DNA of 64,000 nucleotides from Lentimonas sp. CC4 (GCF_902728235.1 NZ_CACVBO010000001.1:1614501-1678500), one strand, 5' to 3'; numbered from the stretch's first letter, positions 26,634-37,310 are shown. Program-made: numbers and translations. Notes: generated by a model not told the origin, from the sequence alone.

Positions 26634-27551
26634 TTACTTGCTGGAGGCTTCGTCTTCTAGGAGAACTGTCTTCACCTCAATATCGATATCAGACGCGTCT
26701 GATTCGTCGCGGTCGTAGAGTTTGTCGATGATTTGTTCGCGGCAAAATGTCTGAACGCGCAGGATGAGTCCTTCTTGTCCACTTTGTAGGAGGTGAATGA
26801 GGAGCATGAGGGCGATGCTGATGATGAGCGCGACGAGGGTGGAGTTAAAGGCTACCCCGAGTGCGCCGGTGACACCAGAGATGTCCCCTTGTAGTGCTTC
26901 GTCGGCTCGGTGGAGGGCGACGCCGATACCGCGGACAGTGCCGATGAAACCGATGGAGGGGATCGCCCAAACAAGATAGCGAAGCATGGATAGCTCGCTC
27001 TCTTGTTGTTCGGAGGCGACTTCGAGGCGTCCCATAATGGTCTCGGTGGCTTCGGGGACGTTGCCAGTCATGTGGTAACGTTCTAGCCCACGTGCCATTA
27101 CGTAGGGCAAGATTTTGTTTTTCAGGTCGTGGCTCTTACTCTTTTGGTCGATCTCTTCGGACAGTTTACCTGCGCGTTCGCGAGTGATGCTACGTGCGCC
27201 GGCTAGGAGGTCTACTTCAGCCTCGGTATCGATGCCTTCGCTTTCGGGGGCGAAACGACCGAGGACTTTGGCTTCTGCGCTCACTAGGATAAACTTATAG
27301 ACGAGGATCATGATGCCCCAGACGAATAGGGATATACAGACTTGTTGCTCGTAGTCTTTAAGAATGACATAGATCCCAGAGGAACTGGAAGCTTCGACGC
27401 CGTAGCTTTGAGCGAGTGCGGCTTCATTTGCCGCAGGGCGGATAAGACCGCCGTATATCACGCCGACGAAGATAAAAGAGGCGATCAGGCCGAGACTGAA
27501 GATGAGGCCTTTGACTGAAAAGAGGCCGCGTTCGGGGTTTCGTAAACTCAT
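26634..27551 (-). CDS. MotA/TolQ/ExbB-family proton channel protein
   Basis: 305 residues. Predicted helices: about 16-35 and 74-94, then the conserved channel pair AIPSIGFIGTVRGIGVAL and GVAFNSTLVALIISIALMLL (about 200-270). The GFIGTVxGI and GxAFxSTLxAL motifs are those lining TolQ/ExbB/MotA pores. It would form the stator ring for an ExbD-like partner; here the two downstream proteins carry such anchors fused to VWA domains. First gene of the operon. No tolA, tonB or pal is nearby. Confidence 0.88.
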   Translation of the reverse strand: MSLRNPERGLFSVKGLIFSLGLIASFIFVGVIYGGLIRPAANEAALAQSYGVEASSSSGIYVILKDYEQQVCISLFVWGIMILVYKFILVSAEAKVLGRFAPESEGIDTEAEVDLLAGARSITRERAGKLSEEIDQKSKSHDLKNKILPYVMARGLERYHMTGNVPEATETIMGRLEVASEQQESELSMLRYLVWAIPSIGFIGTVRGIGVALHRADEALQGDISGVTGALGVAFNSTLVALIISIALMLLIHLLQSGQEGLILRVQTFCREQIIDKLYDRDESDASDIDIEVKTVLLEDEASSK

Positions 27552-27715
27552 AATGGTCGTAGGGTATGTAGGATCGAAGCGCTGTGTGACAGAAATATAT
27601 AAATAATTTCGAGATATGGGAGTCGAATCTAGAAGGTGTGTGCCTGTATTTACTCATTCACCCTGCGATTTATTCTCGATATTGCAATTTTCATACGAAA
27701 CAATACTGTCCGATT

Positions 27716-28264
27716 ATGCTTAAAACTTCACTCACTTCCATTCTCTTGTGTGCAGCCCTTATCTTTAGCGGGTGCTCGTCTTCTAATAGTGGTAATACGG
27801 GGCGCAATGTCGGTGTCGCCGCAGGTGCGATTCTCGGAGCTGTGATTGGTTCTCAGCTGGGTGATGGTAGTGGTGTCAACATGGCCGCTGGTGCTGCCGC
27901 TGGTGCTGCCCTCGGCGGGCTAGGCGGTAGTAAGTATGACCAGAATAAGGAGGAGCTCGAAGCTGCGGAGGCACAACGCCAGTATGAGTATGATCAGGAA
28001 GCTCAGGCTCAGGTGAAACTGGAAGAAGAGATTAAGACTTTGGAGGCGAAGAAGGTGCGCGACGAGATCGCACGTAATTCGACTGATTCAGACGTGAGTG
28101 CTGCGGAACGTGAAGCGGCTCGTCTTGAAGCTGAGCTTGCAGCAAAAAGAAAGGCTTATGAGGAATCTCAAGCGCGTGCGAAGAGCATCCAAGAAGCACA
28201 GGCGCGTATTGCTAAAGCGCAAGAGGAGATGGCAGAGCTAGAACGTATGGAAAACGGCGGCTAA
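27716..28264 (+). CDS. Glycine-zipper lipoprotein with C-terminal coiled coil
   Basis: 182 residues from ATG 27716. The lipobox is IFSGC (cysteine 20). Residues about 29-72 are rich in Gly/Ala with repeated GxxxG spacing (VGVAAGAILGAVIGSQLGDG, AAGAAAGAALGGLGG), a glycine-zipper region like those of SlyB/YMGG proteins. About 78-178 is a charged Glu/Ala/Lys coiled coil. It is probably an outer-membrane lipoprotein with a role in envelope integrity. It is divergent from the TolQ/VWA operon, with which it may share a regulatory region. Confidence 0.8.
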   Translation: MLKTSLTSILLCAALIFSGCSSSNSGNTGRNVGVAAGAILGAVIGSQLGDGSGVNMAAGAAAGAALGGLGGSKYDQNKEELEAAEAQRQYEYDQEAQAQVKLEEEIKTLEAKKVRDEIARNSTDSDVSAAEREAARLEAELAAKRKAYEESQARAKSIQEAQARIAKAQEEMAELERMENGG

Positions 28265-28355
28265 TTGCTCCGTTGCGAAATTTTATTCTGTCGAGCGTGG
28301 CATCACGAGTGCCTTGTCGATCGTTGACTTTTTAAGGACTCGATATTGTTAGATT

Positions 28356-29342
28356 ATGGCTAGGTCTAGAGGCGTTAAGCACTTCGATATCCTTGGAGAG
28401 CAAGTGTCTAAGCGGGCCGTGTATCTCGGCGTTGCTGGTGTTGTTGTGTTGATCGCCGTGATTCTAGGTGGGGGCTATTATCTTATGGCGAAGAATCGTA
28501 ATACTACGCCACTCACCAGAACTCCAGAGTCAGTAGCGCCAGAGCCTCTCATGACTGCGATGGCTGATCCGTTGGATTCAGCAGTCGTTTCCGTAACGGT
28601 TGCAGAGTCGCGTGAGTCGTTGAGTTCGCCAGCTCCGATTACATCGTTACGGGGACTGTTGGAGCTCCACATTAAGGCGACGGGCTTCGATGAGGTGAAT
28701 AGCTATATTCTTAATGGCAAAGTCTCGGTTGAGGGAAATATTTGGGATCTGACACTCATGGCGCGCGAGCCTAACCTGTATAAATTAAAAACAGAGTCTC
28801 CTACAGCCGAACTGTCTTTCGAATATGGTTATAATGGTCATCAAGGCTGGTTGCGCCAAAGCTATGACCATCTCAACGAGGCGCATACTACATTTTATAT
28901 GAGTATGATGCTGTTGGAGAGTTCGTTAACTCAGCTGGCTTGGTCCTATGATTCGGCGGCTGCGCTGGAAGGCGGTCTAAACTCCGTCCTCGAACTGCGC
29001 GCTCCTGAGCTCTGGAATGGTCGCAGTTGCGCAGTCGTGGAGAGTCATGGAATTCTACCTTTTTCGATCACTCATTATATCGATACAGACACGTTTGAAG
29101 AGGTGTATCGGCGCGCCGCTGTTACGGGTGTCGATGGCGCGACCGCGGAGATTGAGTTACACTTCGTCCCCGCAGACGGCAGCACGCCCCATCGCCTACC
29201 GACGGGCTATGAGTTATACGTTGATGGTCAGCTGCACGATACGGTTACTTACACCAGAACTCGCGTCAATCGAGTGATGCTATCCTCGCTCTTTGATGCC
29301 CCAGCGGATTGTGAGATCCGCTTGGATTTGAAGAAGCCTTAA
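28356..29342 (+). CDS. Hypothetical membrane-anchored protein, possibly LolA-like fold
   Basis: 328 residues with one N-terminal transmembrane helix (about 22-44) and a Pro/Thr/Ser-rich linker. The extracytoplasmic domain (about 90-328) contains LLELHIKATGFDEVNSYILN and repeated antiparallel-strand-like stretches (YKLKTESPTAELSFEYGYNG, ITHYIDTDTFEEVYRRAAV). The plan recalls outer-membrane lipoprotein-sorting (LolA/LppX) folds, but this is a weak impression. It ends convergently with ccsA, overlapping by 4 nt at a shared TTAA. Confidence 0.6.
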   Translation: MARSRGVKHFDILGEQVSKRAVYLGVAGVVVLIAVILGGGYYLMAKNRNTTPLTRTPESVAPEPLMTAMADPLDSAVVSVTVAESRESLSSPAPITSLRGLLELHIKATGFDEVNSYILNGKVSVEGNIWDLTLMAREPNLYKLKTESPTAELSFEYGYNGHQGWLRQSYDHLNEAHTTFYMSMMLLESSLTQLAWSYDSAAALEGGLNSVLELRAPELWNGRSCAVVESHGILPFSITHYIDTDTFEEVYRRAAVTGVDGATAEIELHFVPADGSTPHRLPTGYELYVDGQLHDTVTYTRTRVNRVMLSSLFDAPADCEIRLDLKKP

Positions 29343-31267
29343 GAGGTCGCCTCTTCGGCTTGTTCGGCATCAGCTTCTTGCACGGCGATTAGGATGCGTT
29401 TGCGCTCCAGATGGTGTTTCTCCTTGCCGTAGGCGCTACGCCAGTAGCGCCAAGGTAGTGTGACCAGAATGATGAAGAATATCTGGCTGGCAGCGAAGCC
29501 GATGGTCCACCAGAAGCCACTGCTCGTAAACCCGTAGGCGTGTAGGCCGACCCCCAGTAGGTTGGTGCCAAACCACGACCATACGGTTACGACGTTGCCG
29601 CAGATTGCCAATGCCATGAGTCCGCGCTCCTTGACGATGCCACCCCAGCGAGCGTGCAAGACGATCGCTCCCATCACCACGATCATGAGTGCGCCATTTT
29701 CTTTCGGATCCCAGCCCCAGAAACGTCCCCAGCTCTGGTCGGCCCAGATGCCGCCGAGGATAGTGCCAACGAGACTAAACAGGCAGGCAAAACAGGTGAT
29801 ACCATAGACCATACTGACGATGGATTTGGCTGACTGTTTGTCGAAGTTCTTAGAGAAAAGCCCGAGGCAGGTAAAAATCAATGCGAGAGCGCCTGCAAAG
29901 AACATGGCTGAATACCCGAAGGTGATGACTACGACGTGCGTGGCCAACCAGAAGTTCGAGTCGAGCACTGCGCGCATCATTTCCAGTGTATCGCCACTCA
30001 TGGAGAGGTGGTGTGCGATGATCAAGGTGCAGAAACCAACCAGGGAGGCCATGGCTGCTCCGACGCCGTTCTTAAAGAATTTTTCCAAAAAGGCACCTAG
30101 AAGCACCGCTCCCCAACCAACAAATACGGCGGAGGAGTAGAGGTTCGTGACCGGTGGGCGACCTTGGATATACATGCGGGAAACAAGCCCGAAAGTGTGG
30201 ATGGCAAAGGCAAGCAGCAGCACCCAGAAGGCCGCTTTGGTGAATGTCTCTGGCCAGCGTAGCCATGAAATGCAGACGGTGAGGAAGATCAGCACGTAGA
30301 GCTGCATCGAAATGTAAAACGGCTGCAATTGATTGAACTCGCGCTCGTAGTGGACGCGGGCGATATCGTTGGGGAAGTCGGCGATGAAACGCTGGCGCAA
30401 TTCTTGCACTGTTTGGTTGAACATCTCGGGCTGATTTTGGCGATAGGCCATGGTCAGGCTCGCGTAGCTAGTCACGTAGGGGCTGAGGCCGTCACCACGC
30501 ATGACATCGAGCAACTCAAGACCGATGTTTTTCCAGTCGTCGAGTGGATCGACGGGCGCGGGTGGTGGGACGACGCGGAGATACGCGGTCTTGGAGAGTT
30601 TCAGATAATCGTCGCCAAATTGAATAAAGCGGCCGAGTAGTTCGGCATCGTAGTCCTCGCCGGCTTGTTGCTGGCGCAGTGCGGCCAGTCCCGGTGTTAC
30701 GCTGGCCGCGTAGGTTTGATACTCGTCGACGAGGCGGTCGAGGCGTTCAGGCGTGCCGACCGGGTGGAGCGAGTGCATGACGCGGTGATAGCGCGTCAGA
30801 CCGTCGTTGAGATCCGCGATTTGTTGCTCATAGGGGCTGCGCAGCTTCGGATCGGGGTTGATCTTGCCGTAGAGGCGTAGAATCTCGTCGAAGTGCGGAA
30901 GCAGGTCGTTAAACGCGTAGTAGCGTTGGCCTTGCTCTGCGAGTCCAGAGATGCCGAGGTCGTCAGGGAATTCGATTTTGAAGACACGGTAGGTATCAGC
31001 CAGTTCGGGGCGCATGGTGAGATCCATGAACCACTCGATCGGGCTAAGGGTGACGCCTTCGGGAGTGACGACTTTCTGACGTGCTGCAAGCACGAGCAGG
31101 GTGTTACGGGCGACGGAGTCGAGCGGCTTGATGCGACCACCCACCTGGACGGGGAGTTCGGCAAAGCTATCGACGTCAAAGTCCGTAGGATTGGTGGACG
31201 GGTTAAACCCACGCGCAACGATCAGCGCGGCGATGATTAAGATGAGGGAAAAGGCTAATTTCTTCAT
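29339..31267 (-). CDS. ccsA: Cytochrome c biogenesis protein CcsA (System II, long form)
   Basis: 642 residues. The C-terminal half is multi-pass and holds the heme-handling WWD motif (WGRFWGWDPKENGALMIVV) and flanking conserved histidines (THVVVITFGYS). The long N-terminal extension (ELPVQVGGRIKPLDSVARNT onward) is a periplasmic domain seen in the long CcsA forms of Bacteroidota and related phyla. With ResB it exports heme and attaches it to apocytochromes c. The start codon overlaps the resB stop by one nt, so the pair is translationally coupled. Confidence 0.9.
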   Translation of the reverse strand: MKKLAFSLILIIAALIVARGFNPSTNPTDFDVDSFAELPVQVGGRIKPLDSVARNTLLVLAARQKVVTPEGVTLSPIEWFMDLTMRPELADTYRVFKIEFPDDLGISGLAEQGQRYYAFNDLLPHFDEILRLYGKINPDPKLRSPYEQQIADLNDGLTRYHRVMHSLHPVGTPERLDRLVDEYQTYAASVTPGLAALRQQQAGEDYDAELLGRFIQFGDDYLKLSKTAYLRVVPPPAPVDPLDDWKNIGLELLDVMRGDGLSPYVTSYASLTMAYRQNQPEMFNQTVQELRQRFIADFPNDIARVHYEREFNQLQPFYISMQLYVLIFLTVCISWLRWPETFTKAAFWVLLLAFAIHTFGLVSRMYIQGRPPVTNLYSSAVFVGWGAVLLGAFLEKFFKNGVGAAMASLVGFCTLIIAHHLSMSGDTLEMMRAVLDSNFWLATHVVVITFGYSAMFFAGALALIFTCLGLFSKNFDKQSAKSIVSMVYGITCFACLFSLVGTILGGIWADQSWGRFWGWDPKENGALMIVVMGAIVLHARWGGIVKERGLMALAICGNVVTVWSWFGTNLLGVGLHAYGFTSSGFWWTIGFAASQIFFIILVTLPWRYWRSAYGKEKHHLERKRILIAVQEADAEQAEEATS

Positions 31268-32448
31268 TAGACAGAAGTGCGTTTTTTAAGGAATTTGAAG
31301 AAATGCATGCCGAACTGAACCAGCATGCCGACTCCCATTAGGAGGACGCTGATGTAGGGCAGTGCCCAACCTGGGTTGCGCACGACTTGAAAGATCGAGG
31401 TGCGGTTGTCATTGGCGAACGAGGCTTGGTAGAAGGTGAGGCCTTCGTAGCGCAGTGGGTGGTTCATATAGATGAGTGCCTTTTGATTTTTTGTGCTATC
31501 TTCGTGATGCACCATGACTTCGCTTGAGAAGTTGAAGGGGATTTCGGTGCCCGGATACTTATCGTGCGAGAAGTTGATGAGCTCGACTTCGAATGGATAG
31601 TAGTGGCGCGTGAGGCGTAGCACCATTTCCCAGCTTTGCTCGCCGAGGCGGACTATTTGCGCAGGAAAGCGGTCGTCGATCACGTTGGAGACCAGCCATG
31701 TGCCGAGGGAACCTTCGGGGCTGAGCACTTCGACGTAGGCCGTCGCGGTGTTGATTTGGTTCTCGGCGTAGGTGACCGCTGCTGGGGTGACGACGACATT
31801 CATCTTCACCGCGATGCCTTGGTTGGCGGGCGATGAGACGGGAGCGGCTCCCTCAGTCGCACGGCCGATTTTCGCGTTCGGATAGTAACTGACCGTGCGG
31901 ATGCTGAGTGGGCTGTCTGGCACCGCGATTGTTTTACCGGGCTTAAGTAATGAGACGGGGATGCTGTGAATCGTGTCGAAATCCGGATTTGAGCGGTCGA
32001 TCAGCACGAGTTCATTGTCGCGATATTCCTGCGAGTAGTTGCTACGACCGCCTTCGTCGACAGGCATTTGGCTCTCTTTAGAGACCAAGTCTGTCAGTAA
32101 TTCGCTGACAAGTAGTAGGATGAGGCCGAGGTGGATGAGGAAGATGCCGCTCTTCTTTGCGGTGAATTTAAATCGGGTAATGTGAGCGGCTACGAGGTTG
32201 ATTAACAGCATGCCGCCGAGCAGATAGCCGCCTGGCATCGGGATGCGCAGCCAGTGAAGTGCATCTTGTGCGACCCATGATCCAGGGTAAGACCAGATCG
32301 CGATGAAGCTCTCGAAGTAGTCCTTCTGTGTCTTCCAGATCCCCGTTTCGACTTGAGCGAGGGTGCCGAAGAAAATCAGCACCATGGAGAAGGCGAGTAG
32401 CACGACGGTAAGCCGCAGTGATGCGAAAAATTTAAACAGCGCTTTCAT
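31267..32448 (-). CDS. resB: Cytochrome c biogenesis protein ResB
   Basis: 393 residues with three N-terminal helices (about 12-30, 66-85 and 99-118), a large periplasmic domain (about 120-355) and a C-terminal helix (about 360-385). The start FFASLRLTVVLLAFSMVLIF and the sequence HPLRYEGLTFYQASF are typical for ResB. It partners CcsA in System II heme ligation. The gene starts 3 nt after the upstream lipoprotein gene, forming lipoprotein-resB-ccsA. Confidence 0.9.
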   Translation of the reverse strand: MKALFKFFASLRLTVVLLAFSMVLIFFGTLAQVETGIWKTQKDYFESFIAIWSYPGSWVAQDALHWLRIPMPGGYLLGGMLLINLVAAHITRFKFTAKKSGIFLIHLGLILLLVSELLTDLVSKESQMPVDEGGRSNYSQEYRDNELVLIDRSNPDFDTIHSIPVSLLKPGKTIAVPDSPLSIRTVSYYPNAKIGRATEGAAPVSSPANQGIAVKMNVVVTPAAVTYAENQINTATAYVEVLSPEGSLGTWLVSNVIDDRFPAQIVRLGEQSWEMVLRLTRHYYPFEVELINFSHDKYPGTEIPFNFSSEVMVHHEDSTKNQKALIYMNHPLRYEGLTFYQASFANDNRTSIFQVVRNPGWALPYISVLLMGVGMLVQFGMHFFKFLKKRTSV

Positions 32449-32451
32449 TGT

Positions 32452-33093
32452 TTAGTGGGCGTGGTCCTCTAGCTCGATGGAGTCGAGGAACTGTTTCATT
32501 GCGGCTTCGTTCGCGAGCACGGTAGGCGTGTCGCCGATCATTTTGACGAACCAAGTGTTGCCGTGAAAGGGGAGTAGCGCGCCGAGGATGCTTTGCTCTC
32601 CACCTTCGAGGCGCACGTAAAGGCCGCGGTGGTTGGAGATGTCGTAGCCTTCGGTGTAGGCCGGTAGATCCTCGGGAGTGGCTTCCTCGAGTCCGATTTG
32701 GCCACGCCAGCGGTTGATGTTGGCGAGTCGTCCGCCGACGTCACCTGGGAAGGTGAGGATGGTGATCTCGGCGCTACCAGTATCAGTGGTGACCTTTAGG
32801 TTGGCTTTGCGGATGCCGCTGGCAGGCAGGTCTTCCCAACCTTCGGGGGCGGTGTAGTTAATCTCACCGGCTTTCTGTGCGGCAGCTTCCATGCCGGGAA
32901 GCACTTCCATCTTTGCCGGTGCGCTTGCTGCAGGTGTTGCGGCTGGTGCCATCGCGACGACGCGTTCCTCCTTCGGAATCCGGTAGGAGGTGGGTTGCGC
33001 GTTGTCGCAGCCACTGAGGCAAAGAGATGCAATGCCTACCATGATGAGTGGTAGGCGTGGTTGGTTTTGGAGTCGCTGAGTCATTTCGGTCAT
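32452..33093 (-). CDS. Predicted lipoprotein of the cytochrome c biogenesis operon
   Basis: 213 residues from ATG 33093 (MTEMTQRLQN); the frame is open further upstream, but that would run toward ychF and lacks a signal peptide. The lipobox is CLSGC. After an Ala/Pro-rich linker comes a compact domain (about 75-213) with APEGWEDLPASGIRKANLKV and SIELEDHAH at the end. I do not recognise the family. Its 3-nt spacing to resB suggests a role in heme or cytochrome handling; the terminal HAH could bind metal, but this is speculation. Confidence 0.7.
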   Translation of the reverse strand: MTEMTQRLQNQPRLPLIMVGIASLCLSGCDNAQPTSYRIPKEERVVAMAPAATPAASAPAKMEVLPGMEAAAQKAGEINYTAPEGWEDLPASGIRKANLKVTTDTGSAEITILTFPGDVGGRLANINRWRGQIGLEEATPEDLPAYTEGYDISNHRGLYVRLEGGEQSILGALLPFHGNTWFVKMIGDTPTVLANEAAMKQFLDSIELEDHAH

Positions 33094-33205
33094 GCAGAGG
33101 TGTAAGTGCTTTGCGACCGAGTCAACTGTGCGAAGTTCCCATAAGCCTCGCGAATGAGAGGATATCGCAGGCGCTAAAGTGATCCGGCCGAGTCTGGGCC
33201 TGAGC

Positions 33206-34314
<1,109 letters not shown>

Positions 34315-34448
34315 TCAGAAAATGCGATGCAGGCGCTCGGGTGCAATGTTAAATCGTCGCAGAATATTTCTGCGAATTCCCTTTGGTTGACTTTCGGTGG
34401 GTGAACCTCTTTTACTGGCAGTTAATCACGCCTACTATTTAGTCTCTA

Positions 34449-35597
34449 GTGAACCAAACCGAAGAAATTAATACAGAAGGATCACGTATCCTTGTTGTGG
34501 ACGATGACGAGATCATCCGTAAGTTGCTCCGCCGAGTCTTGGAGCGCAGTGGTTTTGTCGTCGATGAGGCCGACTCTGGTGAAGGTGCGATTGAGTGTAT
34601 CGAGGCGAATGAGCCTGACTTGATCTTGCTCGATGTCGTGATGGACGGGATCGACGGCTTTATTACCTGTCGCAAGATTAAGCAGATGACGAGCTTGAGC
34701 GAGGTGCCGATCATTTTTGTGACCGGCCGTTCTGATACCAGCTCAATCGTCGAAGGACTCGATGCGGGCGGTTGCGACTATATTACGAAGCCGATCAATC
34801 GCCACGAGGCATTGGCACGTATTCGTAATCATTTAAAGATGCGTGTGTTGATGCGCTTTCAACGCGAATTTATCGACGGGCTGAAGCAGGCCAATTTTGC
34901 GAAAAACCGTATTATCGGTATGGCTTCGCATGATTTGCGCAATCCACTGGCTTCGATTCGCGGCCTGTCTGAGTTTCTAATGGAGAGTGGGCCGCTCAAT
35001 GATGAGCAGAAGGAGATCGCTGATACGATCCAAACGACTACTAGCTCGATGTTGCACTTGGTTGACGAATTACTCGATCTTTCGGTAATTGAAAGTGGGG
35101 AAGAGCGCTCGGAAGCAGCGCCTTGTCAATTGTGTGAGGTGGTGTCTTCTTCGCTCAATATTTATCAATTCACTGCGAATAAGAAGTCGATCAAGTTGGA
35201 GCTGGATGATCGCGGGATGCCAGACTTATTGATGCTAGATAAGACTCAATTCCGTCGCCTGATGGATAACTTACTGAGTAATGCCGTAAAATATTCGCCG
35301 TTTGGCTCATTCATTCGAGTGGTGACGGAGCATGTGGATGGTCTTTTGAAGATCGCCGTCGAAGACGAAGGTCCTGGTATTCCAGAGGATGAAATGCATA
35401 AGCTCTTTACCGATTTCGGTAAAACATCGGTGCAACCGACTGGCAATGAAACCAGCACGGGACTGGGGCTAGCGATTTGCAAGAAGATCGCCGAGGCGCA
35501 TAGTGGGCGCGTGTATGCCGAGAATCGTAAAGATCGCTCAGGCGCACGATTCACCATCGAGCTGGATACGAATCTGCTCGCGGTGCCAGAGAAGTGA
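34449..35597 (+). CDS. Receiver-histidine kinase (REC-HisKA-HATPase) signalling protein
   Basis: 382 residues with a GTG start. An N-terminal receiver domain (about 13-128) carries the acidic pocket VVDDDE, phospho-acceptor D62 (LLDVVMDG) and K114. The dimerisation domain has the H-box ASHDLRNP with H161. A HATPase_c domain follows (about 250-375; NLLSNAVKYS, DEGPGIP, TGLGLAICKKI). It is cytoplasmic with no sensor segment, so input comes through the receiver. It has the same plan as the protein at 52482-53606. Its stop codon lies within 7-bp repeats. Confidence 0.9.
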   Translation: MNQTEEINTEGSRILVVDDDEIIRKLLRRVLERSGFVVDEADSGEGAIECIEANEPDLILLDVVMDGIDGFITCRKIKQMTSLSEVPIIFVTGRSDTSSIVEGLDAGGCDYITKPINRHEALARIRNHLKMRVLMRFQREFIDGLKQANFAKNRIIGMASHDLRNPLASIRGLSEFLMESGPLNDEQKEIADTIQTTTSSMLHLVDELLDLSVIESGEERSEAAPCQLCEVVSSSLNIYQFTANKKSIKLELDDRGMPDLLMLDKTQFRRLMDNLLSNAVKYSPFGSFIRVVTEHVDGLLKIAVEDEGPGIPEDEMHKLFTDFGKTSVQPTGNETSTGLGLAICKKIAEAHSGRVYAENRKDRSGARFTIELDTNLLAVPEK

Positions 35598-35733
35598 GAA
35601 GTGAGAAGTGAGTGAAACAGACATTCCTGTCTGTCACTGAGCATAAGTCGTCCTGTCCGTCACTGAGCATAGTCGTCCTGTCTGTCTCTGAGCATCAGCA
35701 ACAGGCAGGAATGCCTGTATCACTGCCTTCTTG
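35589..35733. repeat. 7-bp repeats plus three 26-bp tandem units and palindromic ends
   Basis: Three GAGAAGT heptads and a variant (35589-35616) overlap the kinase stop codon. They run into three tandem units of about 26 bp (TGTCTGTCACTGAGCATAAG plus GTCGTCC; starts 35628, 35654, 35679). The outer parts ACAGACATTCCTG and CAGGAATGCCTGT are inverted. This resembles repeat C after ruvX. Confidence 0.75.
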
Positions 35734-35771
35734 TTTGTATTCAGTCGATCCACGATCTATACCACCGCCTC

Positions 35772-37226
35772 ATGAAATTTAAGAGTCCTCCTCAGGCTAC
35801 GAGTCAAACTGCATTGAAGGCCTTGCGCCGTAAGTTACCAGGGCGTGTGTTCGTCGACCAAGACAGCTGCTTCGCTGCGTCACTTGATAATATGCGGCTG
35901 TCGTTTATGCCGGATGCGGTGATCAAGGTGCAGGCTGCCGAGGAAGTTGGCGCAGTGCTGAAGCTCGCGCATAAGTATGTGATCCCTGTGACGGCACGTG
36001 GTGCGGGTTCGTCCGCGACGGGCTCTACGGTGCCGCTCAAAGGTGGTTGGGTGCTCGACGTTTCGGCGCTGAACCAGGTCCAAATCGATACCATTTCGCG
36101 CATGGTGACGGTCGGCACTGGCGCGATTACCGCGGACATTCAGGAGCAAGTCGAAGCGGTCGGGCTCTTTTATCCGCCCGATCCGTCGTCGAAAAAATAT
36201 TCGACCATCGGCGGCAACATCGCCTGCAACGCCGGCGGTCTGCGCTGTGTGAAGTATGGCGTGACGCGCGACTATGTGCTCGGACTCGAAGGGTTTTATG
36301 CCGATGGCAGTCCGTTTAAACTCGGACTCGCGCTCAAGAAATATGTCTCAGGTCTCAACCTTCGGGACTTACTGATCGGTTCGGAAGGGACGCTTGGTGT
36401 GATTACCTCGGCGACGTTGAAGCTCATTCCAAAACCCGAAAAACGCTGGACTGGCATGTTTGCTTTTAAGTCCGAAGCCGCTGCGCTCAAGACCGTCGCG
36501 GCGTTATTTGAAGCTGGACTGAACCCTTCCATTCTTGAGTTTCTCGATCGTCAATCCGTGACTTGTGCGGAGCGCTATACCGAGAAAACCATCTTTGCTG
36601 AGTGCCCACGCGCGTCGATCTTATTGATCGAAGTCGATGGTCGCCCCGCAGAGGTGCGTGCGCAACGCGCCAAATTGCTCGAGTTTATGGAGGGCCGTGC
36701 GCTGGCACATCGTGAAGCGCGCACCGATGCCAAGGCCGAAGAGCTCTGGAAAGTGCGGCGCACTTGTTCGCAGTCGATGTTCTCGATTGCCGATACCAAG
36801 CTGAATGAAGACGTGGTCGTGCCGATTCAGAAGCAGGCCGAGTTGATTCGCTATACCATCGCATTGAAAAAGGAAATTGGCCTCGCAACACCGACTTTCG
36901 GCCACGCCGGCGATGGCAACCTACATGTGCACATCATGTATAATCGTTCCAACCCCGAGGACGCAGCAAAGGCGAAGGCAGGCATCAAAAAATTGATGCA
37001 AAAAGTCGTCGACCTCGGCGGAGTGATCACCGGCGAGCATGGCGTTGGCTTAGCGAAGGCTCCGTTCATGGAGATGCAGCACACCCAACCTGAGATTGCG
37101 ATGATGCTGGCAGTCAAAGCCGCACTCGACCCGAAGGGCATTTTAAATCCAGGCAAGATTTTCGAGCCCTTTGAAGTGTGGGATCATGAACCCGTCAAAG
37201 TGACGCTACCTTGGGATCATCGGTAG
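35772..37226 (+). CDS. FAD-linked oxidase, glycolate/D-lactate oxidase subunit GlcD type
   Basis: 484 residues. FAD-binding type 4 (PCMH) domain, about 40-225: PVTARGAGSSATGSTVPLKG and YSTIGGNIACNAGGLRCVKYG. The C-terminal FAD-oxidase domain has PTFGHAGDGNLHVHIMYN, GVITGEHGVGLAKAPFM and DPKGILNPGKIF. These are the marks of GlcD/D-lactate dehydrogenases, which oxidise 2-hydroxy acids. No glcE or glcF (Fe-S subunit) is adjacent, so the electron acceptor is unknown and the enzyme may act alone. Confidence 0.9.
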   Translation: MKFKSPPQATSQTALKALRRKLPGRVFVDQDSCFAASLDNMRLSFMPDAVIKVQAAEEVGAVLKLAHKYVIPVTARGAGSSATGSTVPLKGGWVLDVSALNQVQIDTISRMVTVGTGAITADIQEQVEAVGLFYPPDPSSKKYSTIGGNIACNAGGLRCVKYGVTRDYVLGLEGFYADGSPFKLGLALKKYVSGLNLRDLLIGSEGTLGVITSATLKLIPKPEKRWTGMFAFKSEAAALKTVAALFEAGLNPSILEFLDRQSVTCAERYTEKTIFAECPRASILLIEVDGRPAEVRAQRAKLLEFMEGRALAHREARTDAKAEELWKVRRTCSQSMFSIADTKLNEDVVVPIQKQAELIRYTIALKKEIGLATPTFGHAGDGNLHVHIMYNRSNPEDAAKAKAGIKKLMQKVVDLGGVITGEHGVGLAKAPFMEMQHTQPEIAMMLAVKAALDPKGILNPGKIFEPFEVWDHEPVKVTLPWDHR

Positions 37227-37310
37227 TTGCTGATCGCTGGGTTAGTAAGAGGATCGGTTTAGAGTTTGATGGCCTGTTGACATTCGGCACACATCACGTA
37301 GCTTGTTGAG

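Noticed and set aside
24524-27551. Zorya-type anti-phage system
   Set aside because: ZorA has a long cytoplasmic tail and ZorB a peptidoglycan-binding domain; here the channel is short, the partners carry VWA domains, and no nuclease or helicase effector is adjacent. The SNF2 gene at 59984 is 32 kb away.
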